A DNA stretch of 64,000 nt from Misgurnus anguillicaudatus (Eukaryota > Chordata > Actinopteri > Cypriniformes > Cobitidae). The notes beneath the pieces were generated by a model. It saw only the letters and a program-made list of their open reading frames with translations. It made no database searches and was not told where the DNA came from. Of this stretch, positions 32,551-44,003 are shown in pieces (the stretch's first letter is position 1; each line of letters begins with the position of its first letter). Location of the stretch: positions 8,768,001 to 8,832,000 of the forward strand of contig NC_073346.2 of NCBI RefSeq assembly GCF_027580225.2. Direction: 5' to 3'. A program made the translations under genes and the position numbers.

Positions 32551-35081
32551 TGTCAAAGGCGGAGCGGACCACAGGTGTCGTGAGTCTCGCCCCTCCCTAG
32601 TTTCCACCTCGAGGAAGTCCCAGGAACATCCCAATGACCAGACACACAAGGAGCATAAGTGAAATTAAAACAAACTTTATTTAATTTAATTAACAGGTAG
32701 GTAGGGGAGGAGAAGAGGAATCTAAAAGCAAACTCTCGGGGCCAGAGAGTGTCGATCCTGAGTCGTTCTGACTCTGTCACGGGGGCTTCTCAGGTAGGTC
32801 TTCAGAATGTTTCGTACTTTTCCCTCACGTGACTTCAACCAGCTTACTCCAACGTGTCTGAGTTCTGTGTTACAGGGGGACTTTTAGTGGAGCCTTCCCT
32901 TCTTCCTGGATGTGAAAAGATATGGGCTGTGAGTAACACTGACAAATTGGAATGAGGTGATTACCTTGTGCTGATGCTGGCGGCTTCCGGGGCCCAACTC
33001 TGGAGGCACCTAGAAGGTACACAGGTAAGTATTCAAAGAGCAACTAGGCCTAGTAGGAGAAGTGTGCCCGTAAGTATGTGGACAAGCGTACCGGTTCCTT
33101 GGCCTTCGGCATGTAGGTAAGTATGCAAGAGTGAATGCGCGGGATCTTGTTTTGTTTCGTCCAGGTAAGTCTTACATGTGGGGTATGCAGGGGTGTTACT
33201 CTTACTCGTAGCTTTAGGTGTAAAGATGAGTATACAGAAGGGCTCACTGGGTCTTTACTTCAAGCACACAGGTGAATGTACAAGGGCAAGACACTGGCTC
33301 TCAGCTTTGGGCGTAGAAGTGAGTATACAGAAGGGCAACTGGATCTTTACTTTGGGCCTACAGGTGAGTATACAAAGGCAATACGCTGGCTCTTAGCTTT
33401 GGATGTACGGATGAGTATACAGAAGGACAACTGGAGCTTTACTTTGGCCATACAGGTGAGTATACAGAAGGGCAACTGGATAGGTACAACTCACAGACCC
33501 TCAAACAGGCTTTAGCCCTTTGAAGCTTGGGAGACTGGAGAGGATGTATTTGCCACGACACTTGTAACCTTCACCAGGACAGACTTCCCAGACCAACACT
33601 CAACACGGTCACTTCCAACCGTAGGAAACACTCCCACGACGACACAGAGCCTTAGGCTCGGACCTGCAGAACTGGTAGCAGACAGACACACAGAATTCCT
33701 TCACAAGTTGACTTGACTTTAGGAATATATGGGGAAATATACACCACCTCTTGGCTTCAAACAAGGGCAGATGGAGGTACAGGTCGAAGCTGCTGCTCGT
33801 TGGGCCTAACACGGCATCGGCCAGTGTCACCACAATGGGTGAGTTCAGGTAGGTTGTTTACACCAAGTATGTACTACAGGAATGGATTGAACGCTTCCCT
33901 CTCCTCTCTTCCAGCCAACAGGACAAGAGATCTAGACAGGGGCGAACCTCTGAAATCATTACACAAACAGGTAATCATACACAGAGGACACACGGCTAGT
34001 GTTTCATGCAGCAGCCAATACTTCCCTCCGTTGACGTTTCCCCACAATATTCACGCTGTTCCTTACTTGTTATCGTTGCCTCGCCACCACCAGGTGGGGA
34101 AAAAGGGATCAGAAGTCGCAAGCGGGCATGCATAGAAGAGTGGTCACCGCCAGCACCACCGTACATTCTCTTCACACAGGGTCTCCTTCCTGGCCTAGGG
34201 AGTGAATGCTGACAACAGGGACACGGCTCAACACTGCAATCTTCAGGTGTACACACGTCAAAGAAAGACTCACCCTCTGCACTCCACACACTCCAGTGAA
34301 ATAGGGTCAGCACTCTACGTTTGGACCGGGGATTCGTCCTGGGTTATCAAAGTCGCTGACACAGCGGATGGCTGAAAGTAGACGTCACAGCCACAACAAT
34401 GTAGCGTCCTCCCCCTTTAACTGGTTCCGGCCCGCCCACTGATCCTTTCCACGGTGGGGCCGCTTACACACTGATTCACAACTCACAAGAGAAACACTGA
34501 TATTCCATACTCATACGGAAAACACAGACACAATGGCAGCTCAGCGTACTCACTGTTCCATTGATATTAATTCTTCTCCCCTTCCTTCCAGATATTTACG
34601 TAAACACAGCCGGCAGAACAATATCCTCGTTCCTCCCTCCTTGTACTGCATTTCCGGCAGCTCTTCAGTACATGCGATCTCTTCGCAGGAAGTAACACAT
34701 GTCAGGACGACTCTTCAAGAAAGGTAATCCTTGCACTCAGACCTGTGTGTGTGTTCACGCCCAATCCTCAAGTTCACTTCGCTAATCCTAAATATCTCCA
34801 ACACATTCGTCTCTCCACTCGCCCCAACCGCTCCGTCTCACCCGCAGTATCTGCTGGAATAAACTTCCCTTTCCTGTGTTTCTGATGCCCTCTTTATACG
34901 CCTCCTCTTTGTTGAATTGCCCAATCAACAATCGCCACACTCATTGGTACACATGTTGCCAATAACACCCAAATTTGGGTTGCACGGAGTTCCCGGAAAC
35001 TGGTGTTTCAGGTATCGTCGTCCGGGCGGAACTAATTTCCACCACTTTAGGTTCCGCCCTTCAAAAAGTCACTCCGTGACA
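32551..35081 (-). mobile_element. Candidate long solo LTR or LTR-like unit, 2531 bp
   Basis: The unit starts TGTCAAAGG and ends CCGTGACA, so it has TG...CA borders with a 5-bp inverted repeat TGTCA/TGACA. CTTA occurs directly outside both borders (32547-32550 and 35082-35085). Read on the minus strand there is a TATAAAGA box about 180 bp from the start (34893-34899) and an AATAAA signal about 125 bp from the end (32677-32682), the layout of an LTR. No polymerase, protease or integrase frame is present. The length is large for one LTR, and a different kind of element is possible. The interior holds the minisatellite at 33021-33485. Confidence 0.45.
33021..33485 (+). repeat. 46-bp minisatellite with splice-donor-like units
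   Basis: Units of 44-48 bp repeat about ten times. In the clear part the GAGTATAC-type motifs fall at 33228, 33274, 33321, 33365, 33413 and 33458, alternating between two forms (a dimer of about 92 bp). Several units begin with CAGGTAAGT or CAGGTGAGT, the vertebrate 5' splice-site consensus. The frames running through the array follow from its period and are not taken as genes. Confidence 0.8.
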
Positions 35082-35085
35082 CTTA

Positions 35086-36195
35086 TCCCCATCATTTGTC
35101 TCTGAGGGTTAAGGTTTTTCTACAGAAATGTTGTTTCTTAGCTGAGCCGGGAACATATCAAACTTTGCAAAATCAGGTCGATCTGCCTACCTTCGAAGAT
35201 GTCTTTCATATTTTAATATGGCAAACTGCTATGAGCTTAAGTGCATTAATTATGACACATGTCAATCAAAAGTGATGTAAACAACTCATGAGTCCCAATT
35301 TGAGGAATTAGCACACATTAGTAGATATATTGAAGATATGTAGACGGTGCTGTCATATTTCATGCTGTTCACACTGTTCACAAATTCACATATGAGAGAA
35401 AAAAGTCAGATTTGGGCCACGCCTGCAGTGTGAGACTTTGCCTTTGTTTCCGCAAGCACCATCCACATCTTCATCAGTGAATGTAGAAATCTATCTGGTA
35501 CTTATCACTTTTGATTGGACAAGCAATCTAGATCCATTTTACACACTGTAAAATCCATCGTGGATGTTGACGCATCATTGGTTAAATGAGTTGCACAGTG
35601 GTTTGTTATTGTGGTAGCAATGATTTTAGATGTACAGGCCCAAAGATCATGTAACAATAACAAATGGTGGTCTGTCATTTCATATGTCAATCAGACAGCC
35701 ATTTCCTGTGTAAAGCCCTAGAAGTAGTTTTCTTGTAGGAAGTTGGAGAAACTGGTCTTCTACAGACATAGTTTGTTGTTTTTAACGCACGTGAATCCAC
35801 AAAGTCTGTTTAACTGCTCTTTTTTGCCAACTTTGTGGTCCTAATCTAATGAGTATGAATGTCTGATTGCAAATGCAATTGCTTATGTCATGAGTTTTGG
35901 TGAACGTACACTACCATTGATACGAATGTGCACATTTTGCAATTGCTGCCATCCAGTGAAAAGGTGAAGACTACAAAAATTAAGTAAACAGCAAAATCAT
36001 GTAAACTAAGACTGGCCACAGCAAATCAGTGTATGATATTGCAAGATGTAAGCAAAGTAAACATGTGTTCAAGGTGTTTGCTTTCATTTGTTTTAAATGT
36101 ATATGTATCGTCAATTCTTGGGCTATGGTAGATGTCTATGAGACTTTCACTGACAGCCCAAATTTAGCCCTGTTTTAGCCAAAATTGCTTGCTGG
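35086..36195. other. Unique sequence
   Basis: AT-rich unique DNA with no recognised repeat ends, RNA gene or convincing frame. Confidence 0.3.
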
Positions 36196-36504
36196 GTTAA
36201 CTCCTGTTAGCATTGCATTGTGAACGAATCTTTCAAACATGGTGAGCATTTCCGGCTGACGTCAGAGGTATTCAGGCCAATCACAATGTGCAGATTAGCT
36301 GGCCAATCAGGGACACGTCGCTTAATAGATCGATGAGTTTTGTACAAAGTCAGTGCGTTTCAGGAAGACAAGTATATCTGGAGCTACTAAAATGTACGAT
36401 ATGTGGAAAATAATGTGTTTTTTAACCATAAACCACACAAACACATAGTATTATACCAAATACACAAAATTACATTGTTTTTTTAACAATGAAATAGGTG
36501 CCCT
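36196..36504. mobile_element. Right-half fragment of the 43.3-kb TTAA family
   Basis: The sequence from CTCCTGTTAGCATTGCATTG to AATAGGTGCCCT matches 19228-19525 and 44400-44680 and is followed by TTAA (36505-36508). The left half is absent. It preserves the empty target site of the Harbinger-like insertion at 18885-19227. Confidence 0.7.
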
Positions 36505-36556
36505 TTAAATTTCAAAGGTAAATGCTATTATAGTCCTGTAAACTAGTCCTGTTCAA

Positions 36557-36700
36557 TGTCAGAAAAAAAATGACAAAAAGTGGTCCCTAACTGACACGGG
36601 CTGTATGCTGTATACCTAATAGTTACATATTATGACATATTAGGGCCTTTTTAAAGCATAAAGCTACCCAGTGACAGCTTGGGACCATTTTAAAAAAATT
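36557..36700. mobile_element. CACTGTCAGAAAA-family MITE, decayed
   Basis: The left part TGTCAGAAAAAAAATGAC and right part CCCAGTGACAGCTTGGGACC match the ends of the element at 49729-50481. The termini are eroded. Confidence 0.55.
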
Positions 36701-38537
36701 TTAGATGGTGTATATAGGCCTATCCCCTATATATAGATTTTCTGATTATGGCATCGGTAGAGATTCTTGGCCAGATAAAGCTAGGGCCAAGACAATAGGC
36801 CATATATTTAAATGACGACCAAACAATGTCATACACGGACTTGAATTGTTGTTTAAGATTCAACAAATGTCCACAGAAATACAGGAGTGCTATGTGGATA
36901 AAACCCATGGTTTTATTGTGTCTAAATGTGCAAATGATTACAGTCTTGCATGCTTTGTGTTCATCTAATAAAAGCCAAGACCGTGTAGCCCGCTTGCCTG
37001 GTTGATCATTGGTTGAACAGCAGGGGCCCATGAACCTCGGGTGCCTTTACCCTCTAGGCACTCCAGCCGGCTGATCCTCCCGTTACACAGCACCTGTTTC
37101 AGCAGTTTCTGCCCTCAAACACACCCATTAACCTACAGGCTGACACAATCATACGTTTGAGTAATTAGCGTGAGGGGTTAGCAAACACGATTTGCAGACG
37201 TCAATTGAAAGCATATGATTGATGACAGTCTCGCTCCGACAAGAGATTTCAGTCATTATTACACTAAAGCAAAACTAAAACGAATGCCGTTGTTTCCTCA
37301 GAGGCATACTTTAGGAGCACTGTCGCTACGCGATGACAAATTTGACCAGGATTCGATTATATAATCATATCCGAAGCTTACAGAACCACCGGCAAAGCTT
37401 TGTTAGGCATGAATACTCTTTCATCTAATCCAAAATGTGTCGATTGCGCAACAAATAAAGAAAGTCTACCGCTAGACACACAAAGTGAGAGATTATTATG
37501 TTAGCTCAAACGACGTGTGCTTTCTGTCACGACGGGAGAAAATCATTTTATTCGCTTAATAAAATCTACACAAGTCCCTACAGTGTCTCTCCACACAAAT
37601 CCAGCCAAACGCGTCCGATTCCCAGCACCCAGGTTATTATCACCTCAGCCCCGTGCATGAATATCAAATTTTCAATTGCTTCCTCTGATTCACTTTCATG
37701 CAAACAAAAGCCTGCTTCCCTTATTTTCATGTAAATGTCTCTATATAGGGAGAGACAAGTGTAATCAATCATTCCCGTGACAAGGCAGGAGGCCGGGATT
37801 ATTGGTGCTTAGTAGTGGAGGGATCATAAAACAGGGAAATTGAAAGTGATATTTAATTGACACTGCCATTTCCAGTGTACAGGGCAGAACAGCACGCCGC
37901 CTCCCACGCCGAGAGAGAGAGCGAGATGCCCGCAGGAGAGAGGAGTCCAAACAAATTTCCTCACAAACTGCGCTCGCTGCGAAAGTCTAAAGTGAGTTGT
38001 CAATCTCAGCCTCGAATGAAGAAAACAAGAAAGTTAAGCTGGTGTCGAACAAACTTTAAATGCCAGCTGCTCGCTCGAGGATGTTTACGATTTTCATCAT
38101 GACTGCAGGGAGAATAAACACAACTAAACTTTATGGGTGAATCTCATATCAATGTTTACAAAACAGAATTTTAAGTCAAAGAAAAGAAATTTCAAATTGA
38201 TCATCATTTAGGTATATATTGAGGTACAACTCGTTCCCTCAATTCAATTACTTAATGGGTTTGCCAAAAATATATATTTTATACTTATATATTATACTTA
38301 TTTAATTTCCCCTAACTTGGTGGACACATAGACTGAACTTAAATTAAGTTCACCAAACGTGGGGTTTGTACAGTGCACTTATACAAACAAAACTAAAACA
38401 CTGTTGGTGTTCATAAAGACTCAACTTAGACTTTCATTTAACTTTATATAACAAGGTGTATTAAAAGGTATTCAGGACTGACTCTATGTCATAGAAGCAC
38501 ACAACAAACTGCACTGTTCACATGTATCTTCATTATA
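36701..38537. other. Unique island with regulatory look
   Basis: From about 37030 to 38110 the sequence keeps CpGs and contains TGATTGATGACAG (37216-37228, a PBX/MEIS-type composite), GAGTAATTAGCG near 37159 and several ATTTGCAT-like motifs. The frames of 60-103 codons have no domain. Possible splice signals bound 37876-37991, but this is weak. Confidence 0.4.
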
Positions 38538-38545
38538 GCGTAGAG

Positions 38546-38828
38546 CAGTGGTTCTCAAACTGGGGGCCGGGAGATGGTGCCAGGGGGGCCCCAGTTTGAT
38601 GACTTTAAAAAAAATGAATTTATCATGAATTCTGTGCAATTAAACCTAAAAAACTTAGTTAGGCTACTAACCAACATCACTACTTTCTATCATTTAATAT
38701 GTTTTGTTTAATTAAAAGTTTAGTTTTAGAACAGTTTTTTGTCATACATTTTCTTTGGGGGGCCACGAAGGAATGCGCCGTACAGAAGGGGGGGGGGGGG
38801 GCACGCTAAAAAAGTTTGAGAACCACTG
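38546..38828. mobile_element. hAT MITE with exact target duplication, 283 bp
   Basis: The ends CAGTGGTTCTCAAACTGGG and AAAAAGTTTGAGAACCACTG are inverted repeats. GCGTAGAG is repeated exactly outside both ends (38538-38545 and 38829-38836). The interior has GGGGGGCC motifs and a run of 14 G (38788-38801). Confidence 0.95.
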
Positions 38829-38836
38829 GCGTAGAG

Positions 38837-39434
38837 AAATACAATAAGTTGAATGTGGTGCATGCATACCAAAAGAAACACTGATCACCATAATGGTAAC
38901 TTCACAAAAAAAAAACATTTACAACAACAAACATCAATAATGCTACAAAAGATCTAAGAAATGTTATTAATAACTGTTTATTTGTCCCGTCAGTTGTTAT
39001 TCTTTGACCAAAATTAAATCATTCAAATTTTATAGGCGCAAGGGCTTCTGGGTATTCCTCACAGCATTTTGAACTGATCATTTTAAGATAATTGCCCTTG
39101 GATTTTTAAGTTTCTGGGTTTTAAGTTAAAAAGTTAAATGAACAAAGATAGTTAGAAGATAGATGCAAAATTTAAGTCATGATTGCTTGACTGCTTGGCT
39201 TTCAGTGTATGTTTGTAACTGTAACTGTATTACAGTATAATTTTAGTATTTTTTATTAAATTTGCCTTTTTTTCCTCACATTAAAATGAAATGTTTTACA
39301 ATATTGTAATGAGACTTTGGGAAGGAAAAGCACTTAATAGTCATGAAAATGCAAAAATGTCCCAATGAAACAAAAATATATATTTCTTAGTTTTTTCTTC
39401 TGCTTTTCAAATGTCTGTGATAAGACAACCATCA
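38837..39434. other. AT-rich unique sequence
   Basis: No feature recognised. Confidence 0.3.
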
Positions 39435-39494
39435 CACTCTTAAAAATAAAAGTGATACATTGTCCCATAAAAAAAAAACATTTTTGGCCAAACA

Positions 39495-39824
39495 TAGGGT
39501 GACCATACGTGCCGGAAACGTCTTGGCCAGGATTTCGGGTCTGTCCTCCAGAAGTCGCATTTGTTGACCGAATATGTCATCTAGGTTTAATATTTCTGTT
39601 TTTATTTCAGAAAAGCAACCGTTACATTTCAATGTAAGAATCAAACTACAATGATTGTATGTCTTAAAAGAAATTATTTTTAATTTTATATAATTAAATA
39701 ATGTTTTAAACTGAAATGTGAGTACCTCGATGACGTATGCGGTCGACAAATCCGACTTCCGGAGGACACACCCGAAATCCTGGCCAGGACATGTCCAGGG
39801 AAAATGGCACGTATGGTCACCCTA
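39495..39824. mobile_element. Nested hAT MITE (TAGGGTGACCATACG ends)
   Basis: The left end TAGGGTGACCATACGTGCC pairs with GGCACGTATGGTCACCCTA. Flanks GCCAAACA (39487-39494) and GCCAAATA (39825-39832) agree at 7 of 8 bases. Inner sequence GGCCAGGATTTCGGGT is repeated in inverse near the right end. A minus-strand frame crossing it has no domain. Confidence 0.85.
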
Positions 39825-39909
39825 GCCAAATAGTTCCATTAAGAACCTTTAACATCCAAAAAAAAAAAATGTTTCCCAAAAGGTTATTTGTAGTGTGAAA
39901 GGTTTAGAC

Positions 39910-40101
39910 CAGGGCTATTTAAATCTTACCCTGGAGGACCGAGCACTACAGAGTTTAGCTCCAACCCTAATCAAAGTTAACCACCTGTGATTTTCTAGTG
40001 ATCATGAAGACCTTGATTAGCTTGCTCAGGTGTGTTTGATCAGGGTTGGAGCTAAACTCTGCAGTGCTCCGGCCCTCCAGGGTAAGATTTCAATTGCCCT
40101 G
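39910..40101. mobile_element. Nested hAT MITE (CAGGGCTATT ends), 192 bp
   Basis: Long inverted repeats include GAGTTTAGCTCCAACCCT and its complement. GTTTAGAC lies exactly on both sides (39902-39909 and 40102-40109), a perfect 8-bp hAT duplication. Confidence 0.92.
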
Positions 40102-40227
40102 GTTTAGACTATTAAAATGTAAAATAAATGTTTTTTTAAGAGCCTTCGACTGAATAATTCTTCAGAAATAAATGGTTCTTCGGTGCCATCATTGAGAAGA
40201 ACCATTTGTAGCCCCTTTAAGAAAGTG

Positions 40228-41599
40228 CATATATACGTTTAACTTTTAAAAGTCCTCATAACAAAATTTGAACTGAAGGTCTTCCTGTAAATATGTCTTG
40301 ATAAAAGAATAATTTCATATAATCTTACTTCAATGATTTTAATAATTGTATTATTATTTAATCCAGAAATACATATTTCTCTTCAGACACAAGAATTAGA
40401 GCCGTACTCTAAATCAGTGTCATGTGCATTTGAATTAGAGCAGACAGAAATTGTGTTTGATGATGGGGTGTAATGAGAGAGAGAGAGGCAGCGCTGATGT
40501 CCAAGTCGCTCTGGGTCATGCACCTGTCCCTCGATCACCTGCTGTAAACCTTGACCACCTGCCCCTGTAAAAGACACCCCTCAACAAGCCCCCTGACAAG
40601 ACGTCTCGAATAGCCACTGCACAGCAACCTTTGAGGAGCTCAGGCACAACTGATGTCAAATACGAGCGGCGTTTGTGATTTATAGTCCGGGTGAGTTTGA
40701 TCGGCTCACGCTTATAGAAAACCACCATAGCTACCTAAAGGCCGACCGCTACCGCTTCCTGCGTGGAGGCGTGACAAGACGCTCCGATGTTTAAACGTTC
40801 TGGTCTGGGCATCCCAGCTGTGCCTCGGCCACTTAAAAAAACATTAATCACCACCCAGTTTATAAATCAAGCCGGCCAAGAGGCTGCGAGCGATTATGAG
40901 GTCACAGCACCGCAGAAGTACTTAACCAATTCCCACCCTCAGAGCCGATCTGTCCTCCCTCCACCAGCCCGCTCATTCATCATCATTCCTGCTCTCCAGA
41001 ATAATGGAACGGACAGCAGGAATGACTGAGCGCTAAACAAGGTGTATGGAGAAGAAGGAGAAAGCGATGGAGACGGACGAAAGAAGACAGAAGATTGAGA
41101 GAGGCCCTGTCTAATTCCCTGGCCACATCCACTTTGGTCCCCTCACAGCAGTCCTTTTCAACCACCAAGGGAGACAGCACAAATGATTCGTGACAAAACC
41201 TAGACAAATGTGTTAAAGATAGGTTTCTCCCCGCTGTATCATGGGAGAAAGGGTGCCAAGGCCTCTTGAAACAGCCCCGTTTTCTGTGTTGATGTATTAC
41301 CTAGTGAAGCTGTAAGTTGAGACAGTCTGTAAGTTTTTAAATAGACAAAAGTCTTTTATTAATGCCACAGCCATGAACCATAAAGTGTTACACAATTTTG
41401 GATACGCCCACAATATGAGTCATCAATGTTTTTGGTCTTTTTGGTAAACGAAAAATGTAAAAAAGCAAATATAATGTTAATTTTGGTTTTCATTCATAAT
41501 CTGCATCGTTGTTCCCGTTACATGCAATTACACATGCAGACTGCTAGTAGGCAGTACCCACACATGTAACCTACAAAAGCAGAGCAACAGCCGAAGAAG
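40228..41599. other. Unique island
   Basis: The part at 40380-41220 keeps CpGs and is GC-richer, like conserved non-coding DNA, with a GA-rich stretch near 40472. The several short frames on both strands have no recognised domains. The part after 41280 is AT-rich. Confidence 0.35.
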
Positions 41600-42040
41600 A
41601 ACCCAGCAAACATAAGGTCAGCGGTCCACCGGCGGACCACCGGCGGCAAAGTTGGCGGTCCACTGGCGGATGCCGTCAGCGGCTCGCCGGAGTTTTGCCC
41701 ATCGTTTTTCCAGCGGACCACCAGCGGCAGCCGCTACTTTTTCGACGGAGGTCCGCTGTTGGACCACTGCCCCAGATAACATAAGGCCAGCGGACCAGCG
41801 GCGGTCAACCGGCGGATGCCGCCAGCGGCTCGCCGGAGTTTTGCCCATCGTTTTTCCAGCGGACCACCAGCGGCAGCCGCAAAGGTTGGAGGTCCGCTGT
41901 TGGACCGCTGCTCCAGCTAACACAAGGCCAGCGGACGAGCGGAGGTCCGCCGGCGGATGCCGCCAGCGGCTCACCGGAGTTTTACCCATCGTTTTTCCAG
42001 CGGACCACCAGCGGCAGCCGCAAAGGTCCGCTGGTTTATA
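41600..42040. repeat. GC-rich tandem array, period about 141-146 bp
   Basis: Three copies of a unit containing GGCTCGCCGGAGTTTTGCCC and CAGCGGACCACCAGCGGCAG start at about 41681, 41827 and 41968 in matching phase. Unit starts resemble CCCAGCAAACATAAGG. Both strands are open for about 125-130 codons because the unit is GC-rich and lacks stops; no protein is recognised. It may be related to the array at 46176-46584. Confidence 0.85.
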
Positions 42041-42476
42041 CTGGTAATGGTTGCTAGCTGCCCGGTCGGTCCGTGGTTCATAATTGTTTAATCACGCTAA
42101 CCAAATGTCTTTCAACACAATAATAAACAATTTACATCAGCAACTGCAAATTTATTATTGTCAGTAAACAGAATAAATATTCAAATGCATATACATTTAT
42201 CACATGCATTAAAACCAACATGACTTCCAAATAAAAACAACCAGTTTACACCTTTCTGTACCCATGCAAAGTTATCCATGATTTTACCATCATTTGCAGT
42301 AACACATGGTAAATATAAAATCACAACAATAATAAAGAATAAACATTCTCTTACAACAGCATAGGTTTATAGTACTACATTTTAGTAACCACAAACTTTA
42401 CCATGATTTAAAAATATATGGTTACCATGCTTTCACTCCAGCATTACTATAATACTACTATACTGCCCAACAAAGC
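42041..42476. other. AT-rich unique sequence
   Basis: No feature recognised. Confidence 0.3.
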
Positions 42477-42921
42477 CAAAGCGCAGTAACTATGCATTTG
42501 GTCAAAATTGAGGTAAAGGTTGAAATGGGCTTTGTGAGATCTGTTGTCTTGTGACAAAGTCTCCTGGTTTAATTTTGTCCCATCAGAGAAATGTGTTTGC
42601 CAAAATTGCAGTAACAAGTTTGACTGGCTGGTGTAAAACACTTTAAGAACTTTTTTCTCGATTTTAGTGTTTGCGTAGTTACTGCACTTAGAAACTTTTT
42701 CAACCCACTTTGTGTTGTTACAATGTCTGTAATATGTACATTAACAATATTTGGATGATGCAAAACATCATTTTGGCAGAGTATTGTGGACAAATAAATG
42801 GAAATAAATCAGTAAAATTAGCTAAAGAATATTTTTTTCAAATATAAACATATATTGTGTTTGTAACAATATTAAGTGGGTTGAAAATCTGTAGGGTTGC
42901 GCTTTGGTGCAGTAATTACAA
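42477..42921. mobile_element. Fold-back repeat with AAAGCGCAGTAACTA ends
   Basis: The left edge CAAAGCGCAGTAACTATG is mirrored by GCGCTTTGGTGCAGTAATT on the right. An inner pair GTTACTGCAC...CAACCCACTT (about 42677-42706) matches the right arm in reverse. The frames of 64-74 codons on the minus strand are not recognised. Confidence 0.5.
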
Positions 42922-43302
42922 TATGTTACATTTGGCAGTTGTGTATGTCCATCTGTAGATGCCATCATATAATGTCTTTGTGAGTGTTTACGTCATCTGA
43001 AGTCTTCACAAGTGAGGCTGGATCCAAACAGAGCCGTAAGCTCTAGTTATCTTATGATGTGTATCCTGATGGACAAAAACAGAAAAGCAAAATGAGAAGG
43101 ATTAGGATTGCTGCTGTTTATATTATTTCAAGCAAAAGCTCATTTGGGCATTTTATTATTTAATTACTGACTAACAAAGTCATAAGATGTATTTGTGTAT
43201 GTGAATGCTTGTCTTAGAAGAGGTGTTTTTTTCTAGATTTAGACTGCATGGGAGAATTTAGGAGTAAAATGTGAAAAAGCCTTGCCTTTTTTTTCTATTT
43301 TA
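42922..43302. other. Unique sequence
   Basis: AT-rich DNA without recognisable content. Confidence 0.3.
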
Positions 43303-43470
43303 TTAAAGAGCAATTATGGTCTGACTCATGATTTTACATTTACTTTGGTGTGTAAGTATGTATTAGTACATGTTAACGATATGCGTAAACAATGAGTAAC
43401 AATGACTTTGTATTGCGTGAGGCTGCCTGAACCTCCATGTCATTTCTGGCTTATAACAAATACCACAACA

Positions 43471-43860
43471 ATGTCTAAAAGCTGCTGTGTGACAGGGTGT
43501 GGAGCTAACATAGCCTGGCTCCGCCCTCCTACGTGCTTCTGCTTAATTTTCATTTCGCTTCAGTACAATGTCTGGGACTGCTGTGTAGAGTTTCGTTTTC
43601 TCCTGCAAAAATCTGCAGGACCAATCAGCGAACAGAGGTCGTGCGTCAGTTTGAGTTGTAATTCAGTAATGGCAGCGGAGAGAGACGTGAGAAAAGCTAT
43701 TCAGTCCGTTGTTGCAAAACTGCCGAATACACATAAGTTAAAGCCGGAGCAAGAACAATGTTTGCTAAGTTTTGTCGGTCTGATCATTCAAACTTGTTTC
43801 CAGACAATTTTGGCGCATGACATACGTCACGACCACACGTTAACAATTGCCTATGGCAGA
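43471..43860 (+). pseudogene. THAP-like start plus RecQ-like amino-terminal segment
   Basis: From 43471 the frame reads MSKSCCVTGCGAN, matching the start of THAP zinc fingers (Met, then Cys5 and Cys10). The rest of the finger is absent, as if the following sequence were intron or unrelated. From 43669 it reads MAAERDVRKAIQSVV and KLKPEQEQCLLSFVG, similar to the segment just before the Walker A loop of RecQ-type helicases. No Walker A (GKS/T) follows, and the frame continues into element sequence. These are probably two separate exon remnants that happen to lie in one frame. Confidence 0.4.
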
Positions 43861-44003
43861 TCCTGAGTGACTCTGGGCAGATCCAATAGTTTTAAACTTC
43901 AACAGAAGACCCTCCTTAACGGAAGTAACACTTTGCAATGGAGCGTGGCCAGACTCCCTGTACAAATGAAATGAATGTACGAGAGTTGGTTGGACCAGGC
44001 TTG

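Larger units (their letters stand above)
39435..40227. mobile_element. CACTCTTAAAAATAAA repeat carrying two nested hAT MITEs
   Basis: The left edge CACTCTTAAAAATAAAAGTG and the later blocks AGTTCCATTAAGAACCTTTAAC and GGTTCTTCGGTGCCATCATT belong to the repeat also seen at 9975-10150. Two hAT elements interrupt it (39495-39824 and 39910-40101), each with its own target duplication. Right edge near GAAAGTG is approximate. Confidence 0.65.

Noticed and set aside
33021..33485. CRISPR-like array
   Set aside because: Units are contiguous and degenerate without conserved direct repeats separated by unique spacers, and the window is a vertebrate sequence.
33178..33515. Repetitive frame as a repeat protein
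   Set aside because: The repeat period and the two shifted frames come from the minisatellite. Some units would shift frame because lengths vary from 44 to 48 bp.
33713..34313. Frames of 140 and 105 codons inside the LTR-like unit
   Set aside because: They overlap on opposite strands and show no retroviral or retrotransposon domain, so they were not taken as gag or polymerase.
41618..42047. Frames of 123 and 131 codons on opposite strands
   Set aside because: They lie in the GC-rich tandem array and are open on both strands through composition and periodicity.
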